A stretch of 64,000 nucleotides of DNA, taken from contig NZ_JAJJMP010000001.1 of assembly GCF_020905415.1 (NCBI RefSeq), positions 1,871,501-1,935,500 of the forward strand. Reading direction: 5' to 3'. This document shows, in pieces, positions 1 through 7,382 of this stretch. The notes under the pieces are model-generated. The model saw only the letters and a list, made by a program, of their open reading frames with translations, had not been told where the DNA came from and ran no database searches. Source of the stretch: Myroides oncorhynchi. Its GTDB lineage: Bacteria > Bacteroidota > Bacteroidia > Flavobacteriales > Flavobacteriaceae. The position numbers were made by a program, and so were the translations under genes. Numbering within the stretch: position 1 is the stretch's first letter; each line of letters opens with the position of its first letter.

Positions 1-1
1 T

Positions 2-913
2 TGTAAAGCAGATAATTATACGTCTTTTAAAATATCTTTGGGTGTAGAATTAGCTATAGATTATTTACCTAAAGAAAGTACTCAGCAGTTGTGTATTAAT
101 ACAAATACAAACGAAATAGCCCCTGTATTATTAAGTGTAGAAAATAAAGATGTAAAGAATAGAGCAATTGTTATTACATGGGAATATGAAGTAAGTAGAG
201 AGAATGGATGGATATTTTATCAAACAGTACCAGGTAGTGGAAATCAGACTTCTATACAAATAGATAAACCTGGTAACTATAGAGCTATTGCAAGTTTTGT
301 AGAGCCGCCTTATGATGGGTTAGAATCGTGTTCGGCTAAGACTATAGTGTGGACAGTGAAGGCTCCTCCAGTGGCTGTTGTAGAAGGAGCTGATCAGACG
401 GGGATGATTAATAGTATGGAGATAGACGAAAAAGGTGAAACGATGGTTCGTCTAGGAGTGTTAGATGGTGGTACAAGTCCTATAACAGATGGCTATGAGT
501 TTGCTATTGACAATAGTGCATTTCAATTATCTAGTCAGTTTTATAATGTGCCTATTGGAGACCATGTGGCTTATGTAAGAAATGTGAAAACAGGATGTTC
601 TTCATCAGTTAAATTCTCAGTATTTGGATATCCAAAGTATTTTACTCCTAATGGGGATGGTTATAATGATACATGGAATATTCCTGGATTAAAAGGGCAT
701 AATGAAGCTCGTATCTATATTTATGATCGTTCAGGAAGATTATTAAAACAGTTAAGCCCACATACAGAAGGATGGGATGGAACATGGAATGAAAAACAAA
801 TGCCATCTACTGACTACTGGTTTACAGTGGAGTTTGTAAATGATTATAAAACTACTGATGAAAGAAACGGACGTAAAGTCACTTATAAAGGACACTTTTC
901 TTTAAAAAGATAA
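2..913 (+). CDS. T9SS type B sorting domain protein, C-terminal part (5' end outside window)
   Basis: The frame is open from base 2, so this is the C-terminal end of a longer secreted protein; the TTG at 38 is not a convincing start. The last 95 or so residues carry the gliding-motility-associated type B sorting domain: the YFTPNGDGYNDTWNIPG signature, then IYIYDRSGRLL and a GWDGTWNEKQMPSTDYWF block, ending in GHFSLKR. Proteins with this tail are exported by the Bacteroidota type IX secretion system and kept at or released from the cell surface. The upstream part looks like beta-rich adhesin repeats. A PorP/SprF gene follows 7 nt downstream, the usual partner of type B cargo. The function of the missing N-terminal part cannot be judged. 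Confidence 0.85.
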   Translation, partial: CKADNYTSFKISLGVELAIDYLPKESTQQLCINTNTNEIAPVLLSVENKDVKNRAIVITWEYEVSRENGWIFYQTVPGSGNQTSIQIDKPGNYRAIASFVEPPYDGLESCSAKTIVWTVKAPPVAVVEGADQTGMINSMEIDEKGETMVRLGVLDGGTSPITDGYEFAIDNSAFQLSSQFYNVPIGDHVAYVRNVKTGCSSSVKFSVFGYPKYFTPNGDGYNDTWNIPGLKGHNEARIYIYDRSGRLLKQLSPHTEGWDGTWNEKQMPSTDYWFTVEFVNDYKTTDERNGRKVTYKGHFSLKR

Positions 914-920
914 TTAAGTT

Positions 921-1925
921 ATGAATATAATAAAGAAGCGCTATTTAGCTATAGCATTATTGATTTCACAAATTGGTTTTGCACAAGAAGGACTAACGGT
1001 AAATTCTGAGTATTTAGCAGATAACTATTATCTATTGCACCCTGCTATGGCGGGTATTAAGAATAGTACTAATATCAAGCTGACTACAAGACAGCAGTGG
1101 AGTGGAGTAGATGATGCTCCACGTCTAATGACGATGAATGCCAGTACTAAAATAGGTGATCAATCTGCCATTGGAATTATCGGATTTAATGATAAGAATG
1201 GTTATCATTCACAGACTGGCTTTAAAGCGACTTATGCGCACCATATTACATTTAGTGAATCTCGATATGACCTTAATTTACTTTCTTTTGGTATGAGTGC
1301 TGGTTTTGCTCAGACTAAATTAGATGAGAGTGAATTCGGAGGGTTTGATCCTAATATAGCAGGAGGACTAGAATTGAAAGATTCTTATTTCTCTGTTGAT
1401 TTTGGAGCAGCCTATCACTATCAGAATTTCTTTTCTATGTTAACTGTGAAAAATGCTGTGACTAGTAAGAGTAAAATGTACTCAGATACAGAGAGTAATA
1501 ATTTTAGGAAGTATATCTTAGGAGCAGGTTACGCATTCGGTAATATACGCTATGGGACAGGTTGGATTTATGAGCCTTCCATTTTAGCGCAATATACAGA
1601 AGAGCGAGAAGACTTTGCGTTGGACATCAATATGAAAGTATACAGACAATTTGAATTTGGTAAGATATGGGCGGGAGCCTCATTCCGTTCTAATTTCAAT
1701 GGAACTGATTACTTTGTAGATGGCAAGTCAAAATCACAGAAATATCAATATATTTCTCCTATGCTAGGAGGGACGTATAAGAATGTTAATTTCTCTTATG
1801 CTTATACAAAGTTGATGGGAGATCTTACTTTTGGAGATGGAAGTTTTCACCAGTTTACAATTGGATTTAACATATTCCAAAAGAGAACAAGTTTAGAATG
1901 TAATTGTCCTACAGCAAAAGATTAA
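921..1925 (+). CDS. PorP/SprF family type IX secretion outer membrane protein
   Basis: 334 residues with a signal peptide ending near FAQ (residue 22). The early segment LADNYYLLHPAMAGIKN is the PorP/SprF signature, and the rest alternates amphipathic strands as expected of a 14-stranded FadL-like outer membrane barrel. PorP/SprF paralogues pair with individual type B sorting-domain cargo proteins and take part in their delivery or anchoring by the type IX system. The gene begins 7 nt after the cargo gene, so the two are co-transcribed. A strong hairpin follows the stop. The C-terminus is Cys-containing (LECNCPTAKD), which is common in the family. The paralogue (SprF versus PorP) cannot be decided from sequence alone. 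Confidence 0.88.
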   Translation: MNIIKKRYLAIALLISQIGFAQEGLTVNSEYLADNYYLLHPAMAGIKNSTNIKLTTRQQWSGVDDAPRLMTMNASTKIGDQSAIGIIGFNDKNGYHSQTGFKATYAHHITFSESRYDLNLLSFGMSAGFAQTKLDESEFGGFDPNIAGGLELKDSYFSVDFGAAYHYQNFFSMLTVKNAVTSKSKMYSDTESNNFRKYILGAGYAFGNIRYGTGWIYEPSILAQYTEEREDFALDINMKVYRQFEFGKIWAGASFRSNFNGTDYFVDGKSKSQKYQYISPMLGGTYKNVNFSYAYTKLMGDLTFGDGSFHQFTIGFNIFQKRTSLECNCPTAKD

Positions 1926-1962
1926 TAATCTAATTGTTTTCAATGCAATTAAAGTAATACAT

Positions 1963-1996
1963 AAAAAATCCCGATATTTATCGGGATTTTTTATTG
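1963..1996 (+). terminator. intrinsic terminator after the PorP/SprF gene
   Basis: A 14-bp perfect stem (1963-1976 with 1979-1992) with a TT loop, ATCCCGATA against TATCGGGAT, whose 3' arm ends in a run of T. It ends the sorting-domain/PorP operon and separates it from the carbonic anhydrase gene. Confidence 0.85.
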
Positions 1997-2005
1997 CGAT
2001 ATATT

Positions 2006-2515
2006 ATGATAATTAAAGAGATAAGAGGAAAATATCCTCAAATACCAGAGGATTGTTATGTGGCAGAGAATGCTACTATAATAGGAGACGTAACATTTGG
2101 AGCTAATTGTAGTGTTTGGTTTAATGCTGTTATTAGAGGAGATGTTAACTCAATTACTATTGGTGATAAGGTGAATATACAAGATGGAGCTATTGTGCAC
2201 TGTACTTATCTAAAACACCCTACAGTGATTGGGAATAATGTTTCGTTAGGACATAATGCTATGGTACATGGATGTACAATACATGACAATGTACTTATAG
2301 GTATGGGAGCTATTGTGATGGATAATTGTGTGATACACAGTAATACTATTATTGCAGCGGGTGCTGTTGTAACTCAAAATACGGTAGTAGAATCAGGTGC
2401 TATTTATGCAGGTATGCCAGCTAAGAAAGTAAAAGATATAAGTGCCTCTGATTTTGCAGGTGAAGTAGAGCGTATCGCTAATAACTATGTGATGTACTCA
2501 AGTTGGTACAAATAA
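2006..2515 (+). CDS. gamma carbonic anhydrase family protein (PaaY/YrdA-like)
   Basis: 169 residues from the ATG at 2006; the in-frame TTG at 1994 lies inside the tail of the preceding terminator, so 2006 is preferred. The protein is a left-handed parallel beta helix of hexapeptide repeats (ATIIGDV, CSVWFNAVIRGD, SITIGDKVNIQDG). The three metal-ligand histidines of the gamma carbonic anhydrase family are present at 65, 83 and 88 (IVHC, LGHNAMVHGC). The family forms cytoplasmic trimers that bind Zn or Fe and may hydrate CO2; many bacterial members show weak activity, so the physiological reaction is uncertain. It is transcribed alone between two strong terminators. Confidence 0.88.
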   Translation: MIIKEIRGKYPQIPEDCYVAENATIIGDVTFGANCSVWFNAVIRGDVNSITIGDKVNIQDGAIVHCTYLKHPTVIGNNVSLGHNAMVHGCTIHDNVLIGMGAIVMDNCVIHSNTIIAAGAVVTQNTVVESGAIYAGMPAKKVKDISASDFAGEVERIANNYVMYSSWYK

Positions 2516-2580
2516 ATTAAGGATTGCTTTTTGTTGGGTTTAGACTAATAGAGTTTTTTATAGCACTCTATGCTATAAAA

Positions 2581-2620
2581 ATAAGAGGTCTAGTGCATGT
2601 ATAACACTAGACCTCTTATT
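2581..2620. terminator. bidirectional terminator
   Basis: A 15-bp perfect stem (ATAAGAGGTCTAGTG at 2581-2595 with its complement at 2605-2619) lies between convergent genes, the carbonic anhydrase on plus and the hydrolase on minus. Confidence 0.82.
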
Positions 2621-2641
2621 GTATTTATGATATTGATATTA

Positions 2642-3412
2642 CTACCCTAGAAACTCTTTAACGATGTCAAAGAACATTTGAGGGTTTTCTGCATGTAACC
2701 AGTGTCCAGTATTAGGAATAGTTTTGATCATATAATTAGGGAAGTGCTCTTTGATAAGTACTTCATCTTTCTCTTGGATGTATTTAGAATTACCACCTCT
2801 GATAAATAAAGTGTTTCCTGTATATTCCGCACCTTCTTCTACGCCTTCACCTACAGCGTCTTGATGGTTGTTAAATGCATTTAGGTTAAATCTAAAGCCA
2901 AGTTGACCTGGTTCTACCCAATATAAGCTTTTTAGTAAGAATAAACGTGTACCGATTTCGGGAATATGTGAAGCGATAATCTCTTCCACTTCTTTACGCG
3001 ATGGTTTTAAAGAGAAGTCTACTGCGTTAAGAGCAGTTAAGATATCTTGATGATGTGGAGCATAACTACGAGGTGAAATATCAGCTATGATTAGTTTCTC
3101 TACTTTGGCTGGATAACGAGTTGCTAGTTTCATCGCTAGTTTGCCACCCATAGAGTGTCCTAGGACGATAGCATCACACATCACATGATGATCCATATAA
3201 CGAATAATGTCTTCTACCATAAAGTCATAAGACCAATCGTTAGAATGGAAACTACGTCCGTGGTTACGCAAGTCTAATAAGTGTACCTCGTATCCAATCT
3301 CTGCCATTTGCTTGCCAAAGGTATTCCAATTGTCAGACATTCCCATGTATCCGTGCATTACGATTAAAGGGATGCCTTCACCTTCAATTTTAGAGTATAA
3401 AATATCTGCCAT
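2642..3412 (-). CDS. alpha/beta fold hydrolase (YbfF-like esterase)
   Basis: 256 residues with the alpha/beta hydrolase layout: oxyanion-hole HGYMG at 20-24, the DLRNHGRS turn at 47-54, nucleophile elbow GHSMGG with Ser87, and catalytic His237 in NTGHWLHAENP. The closest family by pattern is YbfF/BioH-like small esterases, which cleave short acyl esters or acyl-CoA thioesters in the cytoplasm; the true substrate is unknown. The start codon overlaps the stop of pdxJ by one base (TAATG), so the two genes are translationally coupled. Confidence 0.85.
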   Translation of the reverse strand: MADILYSKIEGEGIPLIVMHGYMGMSDNWNTFGKQMAEIGYEVHLLDLRNHGRSFHSNDWSYDFMVEDIIRYMDHHVMCDAIVLGHSMGGKLAMKLATRYPAKVEKLIIADISPRSYAPHHQDILTALNAVDFSLKPSRKEVEEIIASHIPEIGTRLFLLKSLYWVEPGQLGFRFNLNAFNNHQDAVGEGVEEGAEYTGNTLFIRGGNSKYIQEKDEVLIKEHFPNYMIKTIPNTGHWLHAENPQMFFDIVKEFLG

Positions 3413-4125
3413 TATTGTAATTTACGGATATACATATTTACTACATTCTCTAAACCTAAGTATAAAGACTCTGCTATTAGTGCATGTCCTATAGAAACTT
3501 CTAATAGGTTAGGAATATTGTTTTTAAAGAATTCAATATTGTCTAGGCTTAAGTCATGACCTGCATTAACACCTAAACCTAGTTCATTAGCTAGTTCAGC
3601 AGCTTTAGTATATGGAATGATAGCATTCTCATGACCTTTAGCATACTCAGCGGCAAACTCTTCAGTGTATAATTCGATGCGATCAGCGCCGACTATTTTG
3701 GCTCCTTCTACCATTTGTAATACAGGATCTACGAAAATAGAGGTACGGATATTACGAGATTTACACTCTTGAATTACTTCTTGTAAGAAAGCTTTATGCT
3801 TGATAGTATCCCATCCAGCATTAGATGTCAATGCATCTACAGCATCTGGTACTAAGGTTACTTGTGTAGGAGCGCACTCATATACAAGATTGAGGAAGTT
3901 ATCCATAGGATTTCCTTCTATATTATATTCTGTGTAGACTATGTCTACTAGATTGCGTGCATCTTGATAACGGATGTGTCTCTCATCTGGTCTTGGGTGT
4001 ATTGTCACTCCTTGTGCACCGAACTTTTGAACATCTTTTGCTACTTGTAATAAATTAGGAACATCTCCTCCTCTTGAATTTCTTAGAGTAGCAATTTTGT
4101 TGATATTCACAGATAGCTTAGTCAT
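3412..4125 (-). CDS. pdxJ: pyridoxine 5'-phosphate synthase
   Basis: 237 residues from the start MTKLSVNINKIATLRNSRGG. A longer frame begins at 4146, but MTKLSVNINK is the conserved PdxJ N-terminus. The active-site strand GVTIHPRPDERHI carries the catalytic His43, Arg45 and His50; GHDLSLDN and VSIGHALIAESL near the C-terminus are the phosphate-binding loops of the TIM barrel. PdxJ condenses 1-deoxyxylulose 5-phosphate with 3-amino-2-oxopropyl phosphate to make pyridoxine 5'-phosphate in the DXP-dependent vitamin B6 pathway. It is the first gene of a two-gene unit with the hydrolase. The neighbouring nadK gene is transcribed divergently, an order common in flavobacteria. Confidence 0.95.
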   Translation of the reverse strand: MTKLSVNINKIATLRNSRGGDVPNLLQVAKDVQKFGAQGVTIHPRPDERHIRYQDARNLVDIVYTEYNIEGNPMDNFLNLVYECAPTQVTLVPDAVDALTSNAGWDTIKHKAFLQEVIQECKSRNIRTSIFVDPVLQMVEGAKIVGADRIELYTEEFAAEYAKGHENAIIPYTKAAELANELGLGVNAGHDLSLDNIEFFKNNIPNLLEVSIGHALIAESLYLGLENVVNMYIRKLQ

Positions 4126-4219
4126 ATATTTTGGTTTTAAACACAAAAATACAAACTATAATTAACGTCTATTGTTTTATTTTTGATTATTTTGCACATC
4201 TAAAATAAGAACCTAAAAT

Positions 4220-4888
4220 ATGTTATCTCCAGACTTCTTTCTAATAACGGATTATCCAGTCTGTAAGCTGAATACTCTCATTAAAGATATTCTTCCACTT
4301 TTAGAAAAAAACAATTATTCTCATATACCAGTTATAAACATGGATAATATTTGGATAGGTAATATAAATACAGAAGACATCTATGTGGCTGGTGAAGAGA
4401 GTTCTATACAGGATGTGATGTATGATTTGGAGAAGTTTTACTTATTGGAAACATCTAACTTAAATCCTTTTGATTTTTTTGATTTATTTAATCAATGTGA
4501 TACTAATACAATTCCTTTATTAGACGAAGAGGGATATATAAAAGGGGTGTATAGTAGAGATTATTTATTGAATGAATGGAGTAAAACGATGTTTTTTGAT
4601 GAAAAGGGTACTACTTTTGTTATAGAGAGAGGTAACTCTGAGTATAGTTTTTCAGAGATAACACAAATCATAGAGGTGAATAACGCTAGAATAATAGGTC
4701 TCTTACTGCTGTCTAGTACTAATAATAGAACTCAGATTTTGATAAAAACAAATAGTGTCAATACCAAGACCATCTTAGAAGACTTAAGACGTTATGGGTA
4801 TGATATAGTAAGTACACTTTCTGAAGATACTCATATTAACGATCTTAAAGAGAGAACAGATTATCTAAATAAATATCTAAACATATAA
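4220..4888 (+). CDS. CBS domain protein
   Basis: 222 residues. Residues 1-125 form a pair of CBS motifs: a first half reading YSHIPVINMDNIWIGNI and a second reading TNTIPLLDEEGYIKGVYS. A C-terminal region of about 90 residues contains ARIIGLLLLSSTNNRTQILIKTNS, which resembles a small ACT-like fold. CBS pairs bind adenosyl nucleotides and usually regulate an attached or adjacent enzyme. The stop is one base from the nadK start, so a role in sensing adenylate or NAD(P) status for NAD kinase is plausible but is an inference. This CBS-nadK pairing recurs in flavobacteria. Confidence 0.8.
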   Translation: MLSPDFFLITDYPVCKLNTLIKDILPLLEKNNYSHIPVINMDNIWIGNINTEDIYVAGEESSIQDVMYDLEKFYLLETSNLNPFDFFDLFNQCDTNTIPLLDEEGYIKGVYSRDYLLNEWSKTMFFDEKGTTFVIERGNSEYSFSEITQIIEVNNARIIGLLLLSSTNNRTQILIKTNSVNTKTILEDLRRYGYDIVSTLSEDTHINDLKERTDYLNKYLNI

Positions 4889-4889
4889 T

Positions 4890-5777
4890 ATGAAGTTTGC
4901 GATTTATGGACAGACTGCTAAGCCAATCGTACAGAATATTGTACGTAGGTTATTTAACTTATTTCAAAAATATGAAAATACTGAAGTTATTTTTGAAGAA
5001 CAGTTTTACAGTCTATTGAATGAACAAGGTATTCTTGAGAGAGAGTACGAGACGTTTGGAACAAAAAATCCTTTAACTAGTGAAGTGAGTTTTTTCATTA
5101 GTGTTGGTGGTGATGGGACAATGTTACGCGCTGCTAACTTTATCAAGAATACTAATATTCCTATAGTAGGAATTAATGCAGGTAGATTAGGTTTTTTAGC
5201 TAATGTACAGCATGATAATTTAGAAGAACACATTCCCTTGTTATTTGAGAATAAATTTAAAAGATCAAAACGCTCTCTTTTAAGTTTGGAATGCAAACCA
5301 GAAAAGAATAATGCATTTGATATTCAGTATGCATTGAATGAGGTAACGGTATCAAGAAAAAATACTACATCTATGATAACAGTAGAAACGTATTTAGATG
5401 ATGAGTTTTTAGCAACGTATTGGGCAGATGGATTAATAATCTCTACACCTTCTGGGTCTACTGGGTATTCGTTGAGCTGTGGAGGACCTATAATTGAGCC
5501 AGAGACAGGTTGTTTTGTCTTAACTCCATTAGCTCCACATAATTTAAATGTTAGACCACTAGTGATACGTGATAATCTAGCTATTCGGTTGAGAGTTAGC
5601 TCTAGGGAGCAGCAGTTTCTGGTTTCATTAGATACAACAACAAAGGCAGTAGATAATGAAACAGAGATTATTATCACTAAAGCACCTTTTACAGTAGATT
5701 TGGTAGAATTTCCAACACAAAGTTTTATTAAGACCTTACGAAATAAATTACTTTGGGGAGAGGATAAAAGAAATTAA
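4890..5777 (+). CDS. nadK: NAD kinase
   Basis: 295 residues, the usual length. The signature GGDGTML is at 73-79 in ISVGGDGTMLRAA, followed by IVGINAGRLGFLAN, the ALNEVTVSRK block, and YWADGLIISTPSGSTGYSLSCGGP, which forms the NAD and ATP sites. The enzyme phosphorylates NAD to NADP in the cytoplasm. It starts one base after the CBS gene and is clearly cotranscribed with it. No odd features. Confidence 0.95.
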   Translation: MKFAIYGQTAKPIVQNIVRRLFNLFQKYENTEVIFEEQFYSLLNEQGILEREYETFGTKNPLTSEVSFFISVGGDGTMLRAANFIKNTNIPIVGINAGRLGFLANVQHDNLEEHIPLLFENKFKRSKRSLLSLECKPEKNNAFDIQYALNEVTVSRKNTTSMITVETYLDDEFLATYWADGLIISTPSGSTGYSLSCGGPIIEPETGCFVLTPLAPHNLNVRPLVIRDNLAIRLRVSSREQQFLVSLDTTTKAVDNETEIIITKAPFTVDLVEFPTQSFIKTLRNKLLWGEDKRN

Positions 5778-5890
5778 AAATCCCAGTAAAGAATATACTT
5801 TTTGAGTAGTTTAAACGTTTAAAACAGAATAAGTACTTCTCAATGTTAGAAACAATGAGAAAAAAAGAGACTTTTAAATGTCTATATTAC

Positions 5891-5898
5891 TATATTTG
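5891..5898 (+). promoter_or_regulatory. TAnnTTTG -7 element upstream of the DUF6089 / envelope operon
   Basis: TATATTTG, the Bacteroidota sigma-A -7 consensus, sits 17 bp before the ATG at 5916. No clear TTTG -33 box was found at the ideal distance, so the call rests on the -7 motif and position. Confidence 0.55.
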
Positions 5899-5915
5899 TA
5901 AATTATTTTAACAGA

Positions 5916-6629
5916 ATGAATAAAATTCTATTATCTCTATTAGTGATACTTACAACATTTGTAGCAAAAGCTCAAATCCATGAGATAGGGGTAGGAGTGG
6001 GAGGTTCAAATTATGTGGGAGATATTGGTTCTACTCAGTTTATTGCTCCAAAAGATGTAGGATATAATGTTTTTTATAGATGGAATAGAAGTCCTAGACA
6101 TTCATTTAGGTTTAGTTATTCTAATCATAAGTTATCAGGTGATGATGCTAAATCAGATATGGGGAGTAGAAAAGAGAGAGGCTATAGTTTTACCAATACA
6201 GTTCAACAATTGGCTGTAGGTGTTGAGTTTAATTTTTTTGAATTTGATTTGCATCAAGAAAACTTTGGTTTTACTCCTTATTTATTTGTAGGGTTATCAG
6301 GTATCAGGTATAACGATTTATATTTTAGACCTAGTACACCTATAGAAGGGTTTGAATCAAAAAGTGTTGATTTAGTAAAAGGAGATAAGAAGAATTCTAT
6401 GGCAATACCTTTTGCTGGTGGAGTTAAATTAAGACTTACTTCTCAAATAAATCTAAATGCAGAGGTAGCTGCTCACTATACTTTTACCAATAATTTGGAT
6501 GGTAGTAGCCCAACGGAAGCAAATAGGAAATCTTATAGTTTCGGGAAAAATGGAAATGATTGGTTTTTTTATTCAAGTATATCTATAAGTTATACTTTTG
6601 GAAAAAATCCATGTTATTGCGCAGATTAA
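5916..6629 (+). CDS. DUF6089 family outer membrane beta-barrel protein
   Basis: 237 residues with a signal peptide (MNKILLSLLVILTTFVAKAQ). The mature protein begins IHEIGVGVGGSNYVGDIG, the hallmark of DUF6089, followed by FYRWNRSPRHSFRFSYS and an alternating strand pattern ending ISYTFGKNPCYCAD. It is probably a small outer membrane barrel; the function is unknown. It lies directly before uppS (stop and start adjacent) at the head of the bamA-ompH operon, an order conserved in flavobacteria, which suggests a link to outer membrane biogenesis. Confidence 0.82.
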   Translation: MNKILLSLLVILTTFVAKAQIHEIGVGVGGSNYVGDIGSTQFIAPKDVGYNVFYRWNRSPRHSFRFSYSNHKLSGDDAKSDMGSRKERGYSFTNTVQQLAVGVEFNFFEFDLHQENFGFTPYLFVGLSGIRYNDLYFRPSTPIEGFESKSVDLVKGDKKNSMAIPFAGGVKLRLTSQINLNAEVAAHYTFTNNLDGSSPTEANRKSYSFGKNGNDWFFYSSISISYTFGKNPCYCAD

Positions 6630-7370
6630 ATGAATTTGAAAGAACAAATTAACGTTGACAATTTACCAGCTCACCTAGCGATCATTATGGATGGTAATGG
6701 GAGATGGGCTAAGCAGAAAGGATTCTTAAGGACATTAGGTCATGAAAATGGCGTTAAGTCGGTGCGTACTACAATTAGTACTTGTGCTCAATTGGGAATT
6801 AAACATCTAACTCTTTATGCGTTTTCTACAGAAAATTGGAATCGTCCAAAATTTGAAGTAGAAATGCTGATGAAAATCTTAGTGAAGTCACTAAAGAAAG
6901 AATTACCAACTTTTACAAAGAACAATATTAAGCTCAATGCTATTGGTGATTTGTCATTACTACCAGATCAGGTTCGAAAGCAATTGGCGGAAGTAATTGA
7001 GCATACGAAAGATAATAAACACATGACCTTAACTCTAGCTCTGAGTTATGGCTCTAGAGCTGAATTAATAAATGCTGTAAAAGAAATTTCTTTTAAAGTT
7101 AAAAATAACTTAATTTCGGAGGCTGATATTGATGAATCAGTTATTAATAATCATCTTTACACGAATGATCTACCTGATGTTGACCTATTAGTTAGAACTA
7201 GTGGAGAGCAAAGAATAAGCAATTTTTTGCTATGGCAAATAGCTTATTCTGAGTTATATTTTACAGAGGTACTATGGCCGGACTTTACGGAAGAGGAACT
7301 CTATAAAGCCCTTCTTGTCTATCAAAATAGAGAGAGAAGGTTTGGAAAAACAAGTGAACAAATAAAATAA
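6630..7370 (+). CDS. uppS: isoprenyl transferase (undecaprenyl diphosphate synthase)
   Basis: 246 residues, typical for the family. The catalytic aspartate is Asp21 in AIIMDGNGRWAKQKG; other conserved blocks are RTLGHENGVKSVR, LTLYAFSTENWNRP and DLLVRTSGEQRISNFLLWQIAYSEL. It adds eight isopentenyl diphosphate units in cis to farnesyl diphosphate, giving the C55 lipid carrier for peptidoglycan and other envelope polymers. It sits between the DUF6089 gene and bamA with no real gaps, in one envelope operon. Confidence 0.95.
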   Translation: MNLKEQINVDNLPAHLAIIMDGNGRWAKQKGFLRTLGHENGVKSVRTTISTCAQLGIKHLTLYAFSTENWNRPKFEVEMLMKILVKSLKKELPTFTKNNIKLNAIGDLSLLPDQVRKQLAEVIEHTKDNKHMTLTLALSYGSRAELINAVKEISFKVKNNLISEADIDESVINNHLYTNDLPDVDLLVRTSGEQRISNFLLWQIAYSELYFTEVLWPDFTEEELYKALLVYQNRERRFGKTSEQIK

Positions 7371-7382
7371 AAAACGAATCTA

